Below are positions 8,758-16,626 of a stretch of DNA of 64,000 nt, in pieces (within the stretch, counting starts at the first letter, position 1; the number at the start of each line of letters is the position of its first letter). The DNA is from JAEVLT01 sp964484065 (GTDB taxonomy: Bacteria > Bacillota > Bacilli > Bacillales > Cytobacillaceae): the NCBI GenBank assembly GCA_964484065.1, contig CAZAEW010000010.1:1-64000 (forward strand), in the 5' to 3' direction. The notes beneath the pieces were generated by a model. That model was not told the origin of the DNA and did not search any database. It worked only from the letters and a program-made list of their open reading frames with translations. Position numbers and translations under genes: made by a program.

Positions 8758-9908
8758 GAGATCAGTGTTCATTTATTTTTTCAGAGGAACTACTAAACTA
8801 TAAATTTAACCGGAATCACCCCTTTAACCAATTCCGGATGACCTTAACCATTGATTTATTAAAAAAAATAAATGCCCTTTCGCCTGAACAAATCCATCCT
8901 CCGAGAATCGCTGCAGACGAAGAACTTTTTTTAAATCATGATCCCAGATATGTAAATGCAGTAAAAATGGCTGGACACGGACAGCTGTCCAATGAAACAT
9001 CTGAAAATTATGGGATTGGAACCGAGGACAATCCCATTTTCCCCAATATGCATGAAGCCACCGCGCTTCAGGTTGGCGGCACGCTGACGGCAGTTGACCA
9101 TGTCATGACAGGAAAGGCCGCACATGCTCTCCACCTTGGAGGGGGCCTTCATCATGGGTTTCGCGGAAAAGCCTCAGGTTTTTGTATTTATAATGATTGC
9201 TCAGTAGCCATTAAATATATTCAAAACAAATATCATGCCCGGGTTCTTTATGTAGATTCTGACGCCCATCACGGCGACGGGGTTCAGTGGTCGTTTTATG
9301 ACGACCCAAATGTATGTACTCTATCGATTCATGAAACAGGCAGATACTTGTTTCCCGGTACAGGAGGAGTCAATGAAAGAGGACAAGGAAAAGGATACGG
9401 CTATTCTTTTAATATTCCAATTGATGCGTTTACTGAAGATGAATCTTTTATTGATACTTATACACGTTCTCTTCGGGAAGTGGCAGCGTTCTTTAAACCG
9501 GACGTGATTCTGACACAAAACGGTGCAGATGCACATTATTATGATCCCTTAACCCACTTGTCATCGACCATCAAAACCTACCGGGTTATTCCAAAAATTG
9601 CTCATGAAATTGCCCATAAGTATTGTGATGGAAGATGGATTGCCGTTGGCGGAGGGGGATATGATATTTGGAGAGTCGTTCCGCGGGCATGGGCTCTTGT
9701 CTGGTTGGAGATGACGGAAAACTCAAGCGCCTGCGGCCAATTACCTGCTGAATGGGTAGACTATTGGCAGAAGCAGGCACCTGTAAAGCTGCCATCTGAA
9801 TGGGAAGATCCAGGCGATCTCTACCCTCCCATCCCCCGTAAAGAAGAAATATCGGAAAAAAATTTACGGACACTTGAAAAGGCGTTGTATCCCATAAGAA
9901 AAGCGTAA
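8754..9908 (+). CDS. acuC: Protein deacetylase AcuC (histone deacetylase family)
   Basis: Zinc-dependent deacetylase that reactivates acetylated AcsA in B. subtilis. The family motifs are present: the catalytic histidine pair in LGGGLHHGFRG, metal ligands in DSDAHHGDGV, and a GGGGYD loop near the C-terminus. The ATG at 8754 inside the acuB stop is chosen because the product (MRDQCSFIFS..., 384 residues) then matches AcuC; a longer frame upstream lies within acuB. The last codons (AGA AAA GCG TAA) fall inside a dispersed repeat element, so the C-terminus has been set by that insertion. Confidence 0.95.
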   Translation: MRDQCSFIFSEELLNYKFNRNHPFNQFRMTLTIDLLKKINALSPEQIHPPRIAADEELFLNHDPRYVNAVKMAGHGQLSNETSENYGIGTEDNPIFPNMHEATALQVGGTLTAVDHVMTGKAAHALHLGGGLHHGFRGKASGFCIYNDCSVAIKYIQNKYHARVLYVDSDAHHGDGVQWSFYDDPNVCTLSIHETGRYLFPGTGGVNERGQGKGYGYSFNIPIDAFTEDESFIDTYTRSLREVAAFFKPDVILTQNGADAHYYDPLTHLSSTIKTYRVIPKIAHEIAHKYCDGRWIAVGGGGYDIWRVVPRAWALVWLEMTENSSACGQLPAEWVDYWQKQAPVKLPSEWEDPGDLYPPIPRKEEISEKNLRTLEKALYPIRKA

Positions 9909-10109
9909 GCGCCTTGTTCAGCCCCGATGGTCAAATGTTCTTCGGACCAAAAAGTCCGCACTTTGACTTTTTGGTCCGAAGGTTATTTGACCCTGAAGGG
10001 CTAGGCGCTCCTCGAAAAAGCTAACGCTTTTCCTTCGTGCGATGCGTCGCTTTCGTAGCTTATTCTTGTGAAGCTGGACAATTCTCAAAGTCCAAACTTT
10101 TATACTTTC
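9897..10109 (+). repeat. Dispersed mosaic hairpin element, copy 1
   Basis: The element begins AGAAAAGCGTAAGCGCC and ends GGACAATTCTCAAAGTCC plus a short A/T tail. Its core is a long hairpin (CTTCGGACCAAAAAGTC / GACTTTTTGGTCCGAAG) nested in GGTCAAAT / ATTTGACC and then in the outer arms. Copies 2 and 3 (17793-18059, 24899-25060) share the ends but differ in internal modules. It fills the acuC/ccpA convergent space, where B. subtilis instead has motPS. No coding frame or transposase is seen. Confidence 0.9.
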
Positions 10110-10124
10110 TTTACTTATTTAAGA

Positions 10125-10154
10125 AAAAGCCAAGGCTAATGCCTTGGCCCCTTT
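10125..10154 (-). terminator. Terminator of ccpA
   Basis: Stem GCCAAGGC / GCCTTGGC with a TAAT loop and a T-run on the minus strand, immediately after the ccpA stop. The plus strand also has a T-run, so it may serve acuC too. Confidence 0.9.
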
Positions 10155-11156
10155 TTATTTTCTTGTTGATTGCCGGTGTTCAATCCGATGAGGAAGAACA
10201 ACCGTGCTTTCAGAAACTTTTTCTTTATTCATCAGTTTAGTCAACAGACGCATCGCAACAGCACCAATATCATACAACGGCTGTACAATCGTTGTAAGTT
10301 GCGGACGGACCATTAGAGACAGACGTGTATTATCAGAAGTAATCACTTCAAAATCTTCAGGGATTTTAAAGCCCTTATCTTCAGCTCCATGAACCACTCC
10401 TAATGCCATTTCATCTGAACCAACTAAAATAGCGGTAGGTCTGTCTGCAGCTTCCAGAAGCTTTTCAAAAGCTTCAATGCCTGAATCATACGTATAATCA
10501 CCTTCGATAACAAGCTCCTCATTATAAGGAATTCCCGCCTCTTCCAGCGCCTTTCGATAACCGGCCATTTTTTTCAATGAATTCTTTGGCTCATGGAATG
10601 GGCCAACAACAAAAGCAATGTTCTTATGCCCTCTTTCAACGAACTCCTTCACAGAGTCATAAACGGCCTGTTCATAATCGATATTGACCGAAGGAATCGT
10701 TGTTGATTCGACGATGGAACCAGCTAAAACAATAGGAACAGGAGATTTTTCAAACTCAGCAACATGGTCATCCGTAATATTGCCTCCCATAAAGACAATA
10801 CCATCTACCTGCTTGCCCAGCATGGTATTAAACAAATGCAATTCTTTCTCGGGATTTTGGTCGGAATTGCTTAAAATAATATTGTATTTATACATTGTTG
10901 CAATATCTTCAATGCCCCGTGCAAGCTCTGCATAAAAAATACTCGAAATATCGGGAATAATGACACCGACAGTAGTTGTTTTTTTACTGGCCAAACCTCT
11001 TGCTACGGCATTTGGACGATAGCCTAATCGTTCGATTACCTCCAGTACCTTTTTACGGGTAACCGGTTTTACATTTGGATTTCCGTTCACTACACGCGAA
11101 ACTGTTGCCATTGAGACATTTGCTTCCCTTGCAACATCATAAATCGTGATATTCAA
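10155..11156 (-). CDS. ccpA: Catabolite control protein A (LacI family)
   Basis: Master regulator of carbon catabolite control in Firmicutes; it binds cre sites together with HPr-Ser46-P. The LacI-type helix-turn-helix is at the N-terminus (NITIYDVAREANVSMATVS), followed by the hinge (NAVARGLASKKT) and the periplasmic-binding-protein-like core. The sequence is strongly B. subtilis CcpA-like. The TTG at 11156 is chosen: AAAGGAG lies eight bases upstream and the product (333 residues) then starts MNITIYDV. The upstream GTG at 11165 overlaps the ribosome site. It is monocistronic. Confidence 0.96.
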   Translation of the reverse strand: MNITIYDVAREANVSMATVSRVVNGNPNVKPVTRKKVLEVIERLGYRPNAVARGLASKKTTTVGVIIPDISSIFYAELARGIEDIATMYKYNIILSNSDQNPEKELHLFNTMLGKQVDGIVFMGGNITDDHVAEFEKSPVPIVLAGSIVESTTIPSVNIDYEQAVYDSVKEFVERGHKNIAFVVGPFHEPKNSLKKMAGYRKALEEAGIPYNEELVIEGDYTYDSGIEAFEKLLEAADRPTAILVGSDEMALGVVHGAEDKGFKIPEDFEVITSDNTRLSLMVRPQLTTIVQPLYDIGAVAMRLLTKLMNKEKVSESTVVLPHRIEHRQSTRK

Positions 11157-11258
11157 ATTTAGCACTCCTTTTTTATGTGTATGCTTAATTAAGCTTATTT
11201 TATTGCACTATACAAGAAGCTAGTCATTTCATACGATTCTTATAGCTAAAGAATCACC

Positions 11259-11286
11259 ATTATATATGTACTTAATAATACTGTAA
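11259..11286 (-). promoter_or_regulatory. Possible ccpA promoter
   Basis: On the minus strand TTACAG (11281-11286) and TATAAT (11259-11264) are separated by 16 bases, about 100 bases upstream of the ccpA start. The rest of the aroA-ccpA gap shows no other clear element. Confidence 0.4.
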
Positions 11287-11378
11287 GAATAATAAAGCCG
11301 CAATCAAAAATCCAGCAAATTTCGCGGTTTTTCAGCCATTTTTTTAACAAAAATATTAAAATTACACAATTTTATATG

Positions 11379-11413
11379 AAAAAGCCTTCTGCTAAACAAG
11401 CGCAGAAGGCTTT
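11379..11413 (-). terminator. Terminator of aroA
   Basis: Stem AAAGCCTTCTGC / GCAGAAGGCTTT with a T-run on the minus strand, 13 bases after the aroA stop. Confidence 0.92.
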
Positions 11414-11426
11414 CTATTGTTCACGA

Positions 11427-12503
11427 TTACGCGCGAATTAAATTAGATGCTAATATTTCGCTGTAGAATTTGTCGAATTGGTTAAGGTCCATTTGCTGCT
11501 GAGAATCAGAAAGGGCAACAGCCGGGTCTGGATGGACTTCAGCCATTACTCCGTCTGCTCCGATCGCAAGGGCTGCTTTTGCAGCCGGGAGAAGTAAATC
11601 TCTGCGTCCAGTCGAATGAGTGACATCGACTAAGACCGGCAAATGGGTTTCTTGTTTTAAAATAGGTACCGCTGTTATATCTAAGGTATTTCTCGTTGCT
11701 TTTTCATACGTTCTGATTCCGCGTTCACAAAGAATGATTTGGCCGTTCCCTTGTGACATGATATATTCAGCAGCGTTAATGAACTCCTCAATCGTTGCTG
11801 AAAGTCCTCGTTTTAATAAAACAGGTTTATTTACAGCACCGGCGGCTTTTAACAGTTCAAAGTTTTGCATGTTTCTGGCGCCAATTTGAATAACATCCAG
11901 GTACTCAAGAGCTGTTTCGATATCAGCCGGAGTTACAATTTCGCTAATCACAGCCATATCAAATTCATCAGCAACACGTTTTAATATTTTTAATCCTTCA
12001 ACACCCAAGCCTTGGAAATCATATGGCGACGTTCTTGGCTTGAAGGCGCCTCCGCGCAGCAACTTTAAGCCTTTTTCTTTCATAGCCTTTGCAACAGTTG
12101 CCACCTGCTCGTATGATTCTACAGAACATGGTCCAAATACAAAACGCTGCTTGCCATCCCCAATGGTTTCACCTTTAACATTAACAATGGTATTTTCAGG
12201 CTTTTTCTTTCTGGACACAAGCAATGCCTTGCTCGAATCATCTTTTTGTAAGTCTAAGCTTGCTTTAAAAATTTCTTTAAAAATATGATCTATCGTCGCA
12301 TTGTCAAAAGGACCGTCATTTTGTTCCTTAATGATATCCAGCATTTTTCTTTCACGGATTGGGTCATAACGGTAGACACCTTGACCTTCCTTTACCCGTG
12401 CAATATCTTGGACGAGCTGTGCTCTTTCATTAATGAGCTTCAAAATTTCCAAATTAACCTCATCCACGCGATTCCTCAATTGATCCAATTCATGATTTCC
12501 CAT
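11427..12503 (-). CDS. aroA: Bifunctional chorismate mutase / DAHP synthase
   Basis: Catalyses the first step of the shikimate pathway (phosphoenolpyruvate + erythrose 4-phosphate to DAHP). It carries an N-terminal AroQ-type chorismate mutase domain (about 1-90, NLEILKLINERAQLVQDIARVK) that in B. subtilis mediates feedback by chorismate and prephenate. The DAHP synthase barrel follows (FGPCSVESYEQ, LLRGGAFKPRTSPYDFQG, DVTHSTGRRDLLLP). The length of 358 residues equals the B. subtilis enzyme. The ribosome site AAAGGA is about 11 bases upstream. It is preceded by a long structured leader and followed by its own terminator. Confidence 0.96.
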   Translation of the reverse strand: MGNHELDQLRNRVDEVNLEILKLINERAQLVQDIARVKEGQGVYRYDPIRERKMLDIIKEQNDGPFDNATIDHIFKEIFKASLDLQKDDSSKALLVSRKKKPENTIVNVKGETIGDGKQRFVFGPCSVESYEQVATVAKAMKEKGLKLLRGGAFKPRTSPYDFQGLGVEGLKILKRVADEFDMAVISEIVTPADIETALEYLDVIQIGARNMQNFELLKAAGAVNKPVLLKRGLSATIEEFINAAEYIMSQGNGQIILCERGIRTYEKATRNTLDITAVPILKQETHLPVLVDVTHSTGRRDLLLPAAKAALAIGADGVMAEVHPDPAVALSDSQQQMDLNQFDKFYSEILASNLIRA

Positions 12504-12526
12504 CGAACGTCTCGTCCTTTCTTTAT

Positions 12527-12605
12527 AAGGGCTAAAGGAATTAAATGGTGCACTGATTGTGCACCGCTTTCTAAACCATACTAAACGATTCCTTCAGCTG
12601 CCCTT
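12527..12605 (-). promoter_or_regulatory. Structured leader element upstream of aroA
   Basis: A long stem formed by AAGGGC + AAAGGAAT (12527-12541) and ATTCCTT + GCCCTT (12588-12605) encloses a perfect hairpin GGTGCAC / GTGCACC (12547-12565). On the minus strand it lies inside the predicted aroA transcript, about seven bases upstream of the Shine-Dalgarno sequence. It has no T-run and no T-box sequence. It could regulate translation or bind a protein; function is unknown. Confidence 0.6.
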
Positions 12606-12663
12606 TTACATAGAAATTCTTTATTGACCTGTTAATCTATGTTACATTTTTTATATTAGGCTT

Positions 12664-12693
12664 ATTATATAGTATATCGTATTCTTTTGTCAC
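12664..12693 (-). promoter_or_regulatory. Probable sigma-A promoter of aroA
   Basis: On the minus strand GTGACA (12688-12693), an 18-base spacer and TATAAT (12664-12669). The transcript would start near 12657, giving a leader of about 150 bases that contains the structured element. Confidence 0.6.
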
Positions 12694-12768
12694 GGATTTT
12701 CTCTTTAACAATTAAACGCTTTTAAGCACTAAAGCATTATATGCGATTTTTAAAAGAAGGTGCATTTT

Positions 12769-14931
12769 TTGGATACGGATAGAAGGATTTTTGCACTCGA
12801 TATAGGCACACGCTCCGTTGTCGGGATCATACTCGAAAAAATGGAAGATCAATTTCATGTAATTGATATGTTTTCAAAGGAACATAAAGAACGGTCGATG
12901 CTCGATGGGCAAATTCATGATGTTCTAACAGTTTCAAAGGTCATCACCGAAATTAAGAACGAATTAGAAAAAAAGCACGGTCCTCTCCACAAAGTATGTG
13001 TTGCTGCTGCAGGAAGGTCTCTTAAAACAGAACGTGCCGATGCAGTTGTAAAAATAAACGGAAAACCAATGATGCAAAAAGAAGATATTCTTCATTTGGA
13101 ATTAAGCGCCGTTCAAAATGCACAGGCAAAAGCTGCAGAAAAACATCTATCCGCTAACAGCCAATTCTACTATTGTGTTGGATACTCCATTCTTCAGTAC
13201 CGTCTTGACGGAGAAGTGATTGGTAGCTTAATAGATCAACAGGGTGATGAAGCCTCGGTTGAAATTATCGCTACATTTCTGCCAAAAATCGTTGTTGAAT
13301 CTCTAATTTCTGCTTTGCACCGCTCAGGATTGGAAATGGAGGCATTGACGTTAGAACCAATTGCGGCAATTAATGTTCTTATTCCGCCATCTATGCGCAG
13401 GTTAAATGTTGCTCTCGTAGATATCGGAGCCGGGACTTCTGATATTGCTATTACCGATATGGGTACTGTAATCGCATATGGGATGGTACCGGTTGCTGGG
13501 GATGAAATTACAGAGGCGATCAGCGATCATTATTTATTGGACTTTCCGCTTGCCGAAAAAGCAAAACGGGAGCTCCAAACCAATGAAACCATTACGCTCA
13601 CCGATATTCTCGGTTTTAAATCGGAAATTCCCAAACAAGAAGTCATCACCCAGATAACTCCCGCATTGGACCATCTGGCAAATTCAATTTGCAGTGAAAT
13701 TTTAAGTCTCAACAATAATCAATCTCCAAAAGCTGTAATGCTTATTGGCGGGGGCAGTTTGACACCAGCATTGCCGGAAAAAGTTGCCTCCCTGCTGCAG
13801 TTGAGTTCCAATCGAGTCGCTATCAGAGGGATAGACGCCATTTCGTCTTTATCGATTTCGGAGCATGTCCATAAAGGTCCTGAACTTGTCACGCCGATTG
13901 GTATAGCGATAGCAGCTTATAATACTCACGTTCAGTACATGACTGTTTACGTGAATGAACAGCCAATCCGTCTTTTTGAAATAAAAAAACTGACGGTTGG
14001 GGACAGCCTCCTTGCTGCGGGGATTAAAATTAGTAAACTTTATGGAAAACCCGGGCTTGCAAAAGTCATTTCCCTAAACAACCAAATGATAACGATTCCG
14101 GGAAAATTGGGAACTGGACCGATTATTCATAAAAACGGAGTACAAAGCAGCCTTGATGATCAAATCCAGAATGGCGATATAATCATGGTGCAGAAGGGGA
14201 TGGAAGGTGAAGAGACAAACATGCAAATAAATGATCTGGTGGATCATTTACCACCCCTGCACATTTCTCTTAATGGAACCAGCTTTGAATTACCTCCCAG
14301 AATTATTTGCAACGGTGAGCATGTATCTGCAAAAAAACTGATTGAAGACAGAGATGTGATTAGCGTTTCTGCATTGAAAACAATTGAAGAAGTTCTTGAG
14401 GCAGTACAAATGCCCGATCTGATCTTGGAATTGGAACCTTTTCATCTTGTGATTAACGATTCTATTGTTCATATTCCTTCATTTACAGGTAAAGTATTGA
14501 TAAATGGAAATGAGGCATCGAAACAAGCGGAGGTTCACGAGCAGGATCAAGTTACTGTCACCTGCAGAGATAAACTTATTGTCGAAAAATTGGGTGAGAT
14601 CATCGATAAAAAGTTATTTGATCGAATCCCCGTTTTTTTTAATGGTCAAACCATTACTTTATCAAAAAAATCTGCAGAAGTTAGCAGGGATGGTATTTCT
14701 TTGTCAGGAGATGATCTTCTCTGCTGCGGAGACAAAATTACAATCCGTGAATTTGAAAATGGCCCATTTATTTTTCAAGATTTATTTAGTCATGTCGAGA
14801 TTAAAATGCCCGACAATGCTGAAGGACAGTATGTACTGCTAAAAAACAATGAACATACAACCTTTTATGAGCCAATTGCTCCCGGTGACAAATTGAATAT
14901 TATTTGGCCGCTGGTACAGGAAATTTATTAA
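12769..14931 (+). CDS. FtsA/PilM-like actin-fold ATPase with long C-terminal extension
   Basis: An actin-like protein of 720 residues. The N-terminal ~370 residues carry the actin-fold ATPase motifs: phosphate-1 (FALDIGTRSVVGII), phosphate-2 (ALVDIGAGTSDIAI, near 217) and adenosine loop (VMLIGGGSLTPALPE, near 325). Family relatives are FtsA (membrane tether of FtsZ) and PilM. Unlike classical FtsA (about 420-440 residues) it has some 340 extra residues that look like repeated small beta-rich domains and no obvious C-terminal amphipathic membrane helix. The TTG at 12769 is preferred, since AAGAAGG sits eight bases upstream. It is divergent from aroA, with no pilus genes nearby. The actin fold is clear; the job is unknown. 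Confidence 0.8.
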   Translation: MDTDRRIFALDIGTRSVVGIILEKMEDQFHVIDMFSKEHKERSMLDGQIHDVLTVSKVITEIKNELEKKHGPLHKVCVAAAGRSLKTERADAVVKINGKPMMQKEDILHLELSAVQNAQAKAAEKHLSANSQFYYCVGYSILQYRLDGEVIGSLIDQQGDEASVEIIATFLPKIVVESLISALHRSGLEMEALTLEPIAAINVLIPPSMRRLNVALVDIGAGTSDIAITDMGTVIAYGMVPVAGDEITEAISDHYLLDFPLAEKAKRELQTNETITLTDILGFKSEIPKQEVITQITPALDHLANSICSEILSLNNNQSPKAVMLIGGGSLTPALPEKVASLLQLSSNRVAIRGIDAISSLSISEHVHKGPELVTPIGIAIAAYNTHVQYMTVYVNEQPIRLFEIKKLTVGDSLLAAGIKISKLYGKPGLAKVISLNNQMITIPGKLGTGPIIHKNGVQSSLDDQIQNGDIIMVQKGMEGEETNMQINDLVDHLPPLHISLNGTSFELPPRIICNGEHVSAKKLIEDRDVISVSALKTIEEVLEAVQMPDLILELEPFHLVINDSIVHIPSFTGKVLINGNEASKQAEVHEQDQVTVTCRDKLIVEKLGEIIDKKLFDRIPVFFNGQTITLSKKSAEVSRDGISLSGDDLLCCGDKITIREFENGPFIFQDLFSHVEIKMPDNAEGQYVLLKNNEHTTFYEPIAPGDKLNIIWPLVQEIY

Positions 14932-15012
14932 AAACCCGCCAAAAAGAACTGGACCCCAATTGTTAGAATGTTGTCTAACAATTGGGGTCCTTTTCAAAAA
15001 TGGCGGGTTTTT
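14930..15012. terminator. Nested double-hairpin terminator
   Basis: An inner perfect 17-bp stem (14951-14967 with 14974-14990, 6-nt loop) sits inside an outer stem AAAACCCGCCA / TGGCGGGTTTTT. It separates the converging FtsA-like gene and ytxJ. Both strands have T-runs. Confidence 0.85.
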
Positions 15013-15013
15013 C

Positions 15014-15340
15014 TTATTGGTCAGCTGCCTCTTTTAAAGAACTTTGAGTGATTTTCCAATGGGAAGCGTTCCAAACGGCAGCTTTGTTGAAAAATAAAAT
15101 GGCTTGAGGAGATTCATGTTTGATTTCAAATTTTTCAGCAATATCATTCGACAGCGGCCGTGAATCCTGAACAGCCAAGTAATAAGCCGGTATTTCATTA
15201 TGCTGGTCCGCATATTTTTGATATTCTTGATAAGCTGCCTGGCTGATTGGGCATGTTAAGCTATGCTTCATCAGAAAAAATTTATTTTCATTATTTAACA
15301 CTTCTTCAAATTGTTCGAAAGTATTTAATTTCTGCAACAT
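15014..15340 (-). CDS. ytxJ: Thioredoxin-fold bacilliredoxin-type protein YtxJ
   Basis: Small thioredoxin-fold protein, 108 residues as in B. subtilis. It has the active-site-like motif HSLTCPIS with a single cysteine, which fits monothiol redox chemistry with bacillithiol. The ATG at 15340 follows GGAGG with good spacing; an in-frame TTG further up overlaps that site. It is last in ytxG-ytxH-ytxJ, an operon under general stress control in B. subtilis. Its function is inferred from the family. Confidence 0.9.
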   Translation of the reverse strand: MLQKLNTFEQFEEVLNNENKFFLMKHSLTCPISQAAYQEYQKYADQHNEIPAYYLAVQDSRPLSNDIAEKFEIKHESPQAILFFNKAAVWNASHWKITQSSLKEAADQ

Positions 15341-15354
15341 TTGATTATCCTCCA

Positions 15355-15390
15355 AAAAATAATGGTGAAGTCATTTTAACACTTCACCAT
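15355..15390 (-). terminator. Hairpin between ytxH and ytxJ
   Basis: Perfect stem ATGGTGAAGT / ACTTCACCAT with a 9-nt loop (15362-15390), followed on the minus strand by TATTTTTT just before the ytxJ ribosome site. It looks like a terminator or attenuator that would lower ytxJ relative to ytxGH. Confidence 0.65.
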
Positions 15391-15405
15391 CATTTAAACA
15401 AATAT

Positions 15406-15918
15406 TCAAGATTTAATCTTATTTTCCTCTTCATCAAACGCTCTTTGAGCTTCTTCGAGTTTTTTTCTGATATCAAACTCAGTGTCTTCCTGCTGAACTG
15501 CCGCTTTTTTATCCTGTTTTTTCTTTACTAAATTTTTAAGCGAAATATAGCTTGTTTTATTTTCTTCTTGATCGTCAGTTGAATTTGCTGAAAGATTTTT
15601 TGCTTTATTAACAAGGTCTTTCGACTGCTGGACAACTGCTTTAGAAATAGAAACGGTTTTTTCCTTTGTGATCGCAGCTAACTCATTGCTTTTTTCAAGC
15701 GCCTCGTCACTTAATTCCGTTGTTTTTGACAGCAAATTTGACACTTGATTGTTAAGATCGCTTCGGATTTCCTTTCCGGTTTTAGGAGCCAGCAGCAAGG
15801 CAGCAGCAGCACCCACAAGTCCGCCGATAACGGCCCCAACTAGAAAATGATTGGAAGATGTGCCTTCTTTACTTCTATTTTGGTTATTTTCCCTTAATTC
15901 ATTTTCTCTGTTTGACAT
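15406..15918 (-). CDS. ytxH: YtxH-family stress protein
   Basis: A membrane protein of 170 residues. After a polar N-terminus there is one glycine-rich transmembrane segment (FLVGAVIGGLVGAAAALLLA, about 25-45), then PKTGKEIRSDL, the YtxH family signature, then a long charged helical tail. B. subtilis YtxH is about 150 residues, so this tail is slightly longer. The ATG at 15918 is preceded by AAGGAGG. It follows ytxG by 22 bases. The operon is general-stress controlled in B. subtilis; I could not locate a convincing sigma-B promoter here. Confidence 0.9.
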   Translation of the reverse strand: MSNRENELRENNQNRSKEGTSSNHFLVGAVIGGLVGAAAALLLAPKTGKEIRSDLNNQVSNLLSKTTELSDEALEKSNELAAITKEKTVSISKAVVQQSKDLVNKAKNLSANSTDDQEENKTSYISLKNLVKKKQDKKAAVQQEDTEFDIRKKLEEAQRAFDEEENKIKS

Positions 15919-15940
15919 GATATAGCCTCCTTGTATTTTT

Positions 15941-16420
15941 TTATGATCTGCTTCGAACCTTTCGTTTCTCATTTACAGCCCTCTCATTTTTGGCCATCAG
16001 AGCCTTTTCCTGCTTTCTCGTCTTCCACTTATCTTTTAATTCTAGGAATACATTGCTCCATTGAATAACCTGTGCAATTTTTTCTTGATTGTCTTCCACT
16101 TGTTTATCAACTGTGTTGGTGATATTTTGCAAGGTTTGGTTAAAATGACTGACGGTTGTTCCGACATCTTTGACAGCCGCAACTGTACTGCTTAAGCTGT
16201 CAGCTTTTTGCTGAAGGTCATCCGCAAGTTTATTTGTCTTATGTAATAATGCCGTTGTTTCTTTCGTGACTCCTTCCAGTTGATTTTCCAAGCCCCCCAA
16301 TGTTTGGGATACATGTGTCAGTGTCGCTTGAAGCGATTTAAGCGTTTTGATGACAAAAATAACAAGAATTAAAAACGCAATCGCAATGAGTGCCACACTA
16401 AAATACAAAACGACAATCAT
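15941..16420 (-). CDS. ytxG: DUF948 membrane protein YtxG
   Basis: 159 residues with an N-terminal transmembrane helix (VVLYFSVALIAIAFLILVIF), then a long coiled-coil of methyl-accepting-protein type heptads (TKETTALLHKTNKLADDLQQ) and a basic tail. This is the DUF948/YtxG family. Start ATG at 16420 after GCGGAGG. It is first gene of ytxGHJ. It is thought to act with YtxH at the membrane, but the mechanism is not known. Confidence 0.9.
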   Translation of the reverse strand: MIVVLYFSVALIAIAFLILVIFVIKTLKSLQATLTHVSQTLGGLENQLEGVTKETTALLHKTNKLADDLQQKADSLSSTVAAVKDVGTTVSHFNQTLQNITNTVDKQVEDNQEKIAQVIQWSNVFLELKDKWKTRKQEKALMAKNERAVNEKRKVRSRS

Positions 16421-16626
16421 CAGTTGCACCTCCGCTTATCTATCATTATCTATTGCCTATCCGATTAAGATATAAACGATGTAACATTCCTTTTTACTAT
16501 TTCAATAAAATACTCTTATTTTCCTGCTTCCCCCTTGAAAAACGTCAGTAGTGTATATGTTTTATTTTTCCTGCTTCTTTCGGTTACAATATGGCTGTAG
16601 TTCATTTTTTAGGAGGTGTATACATA

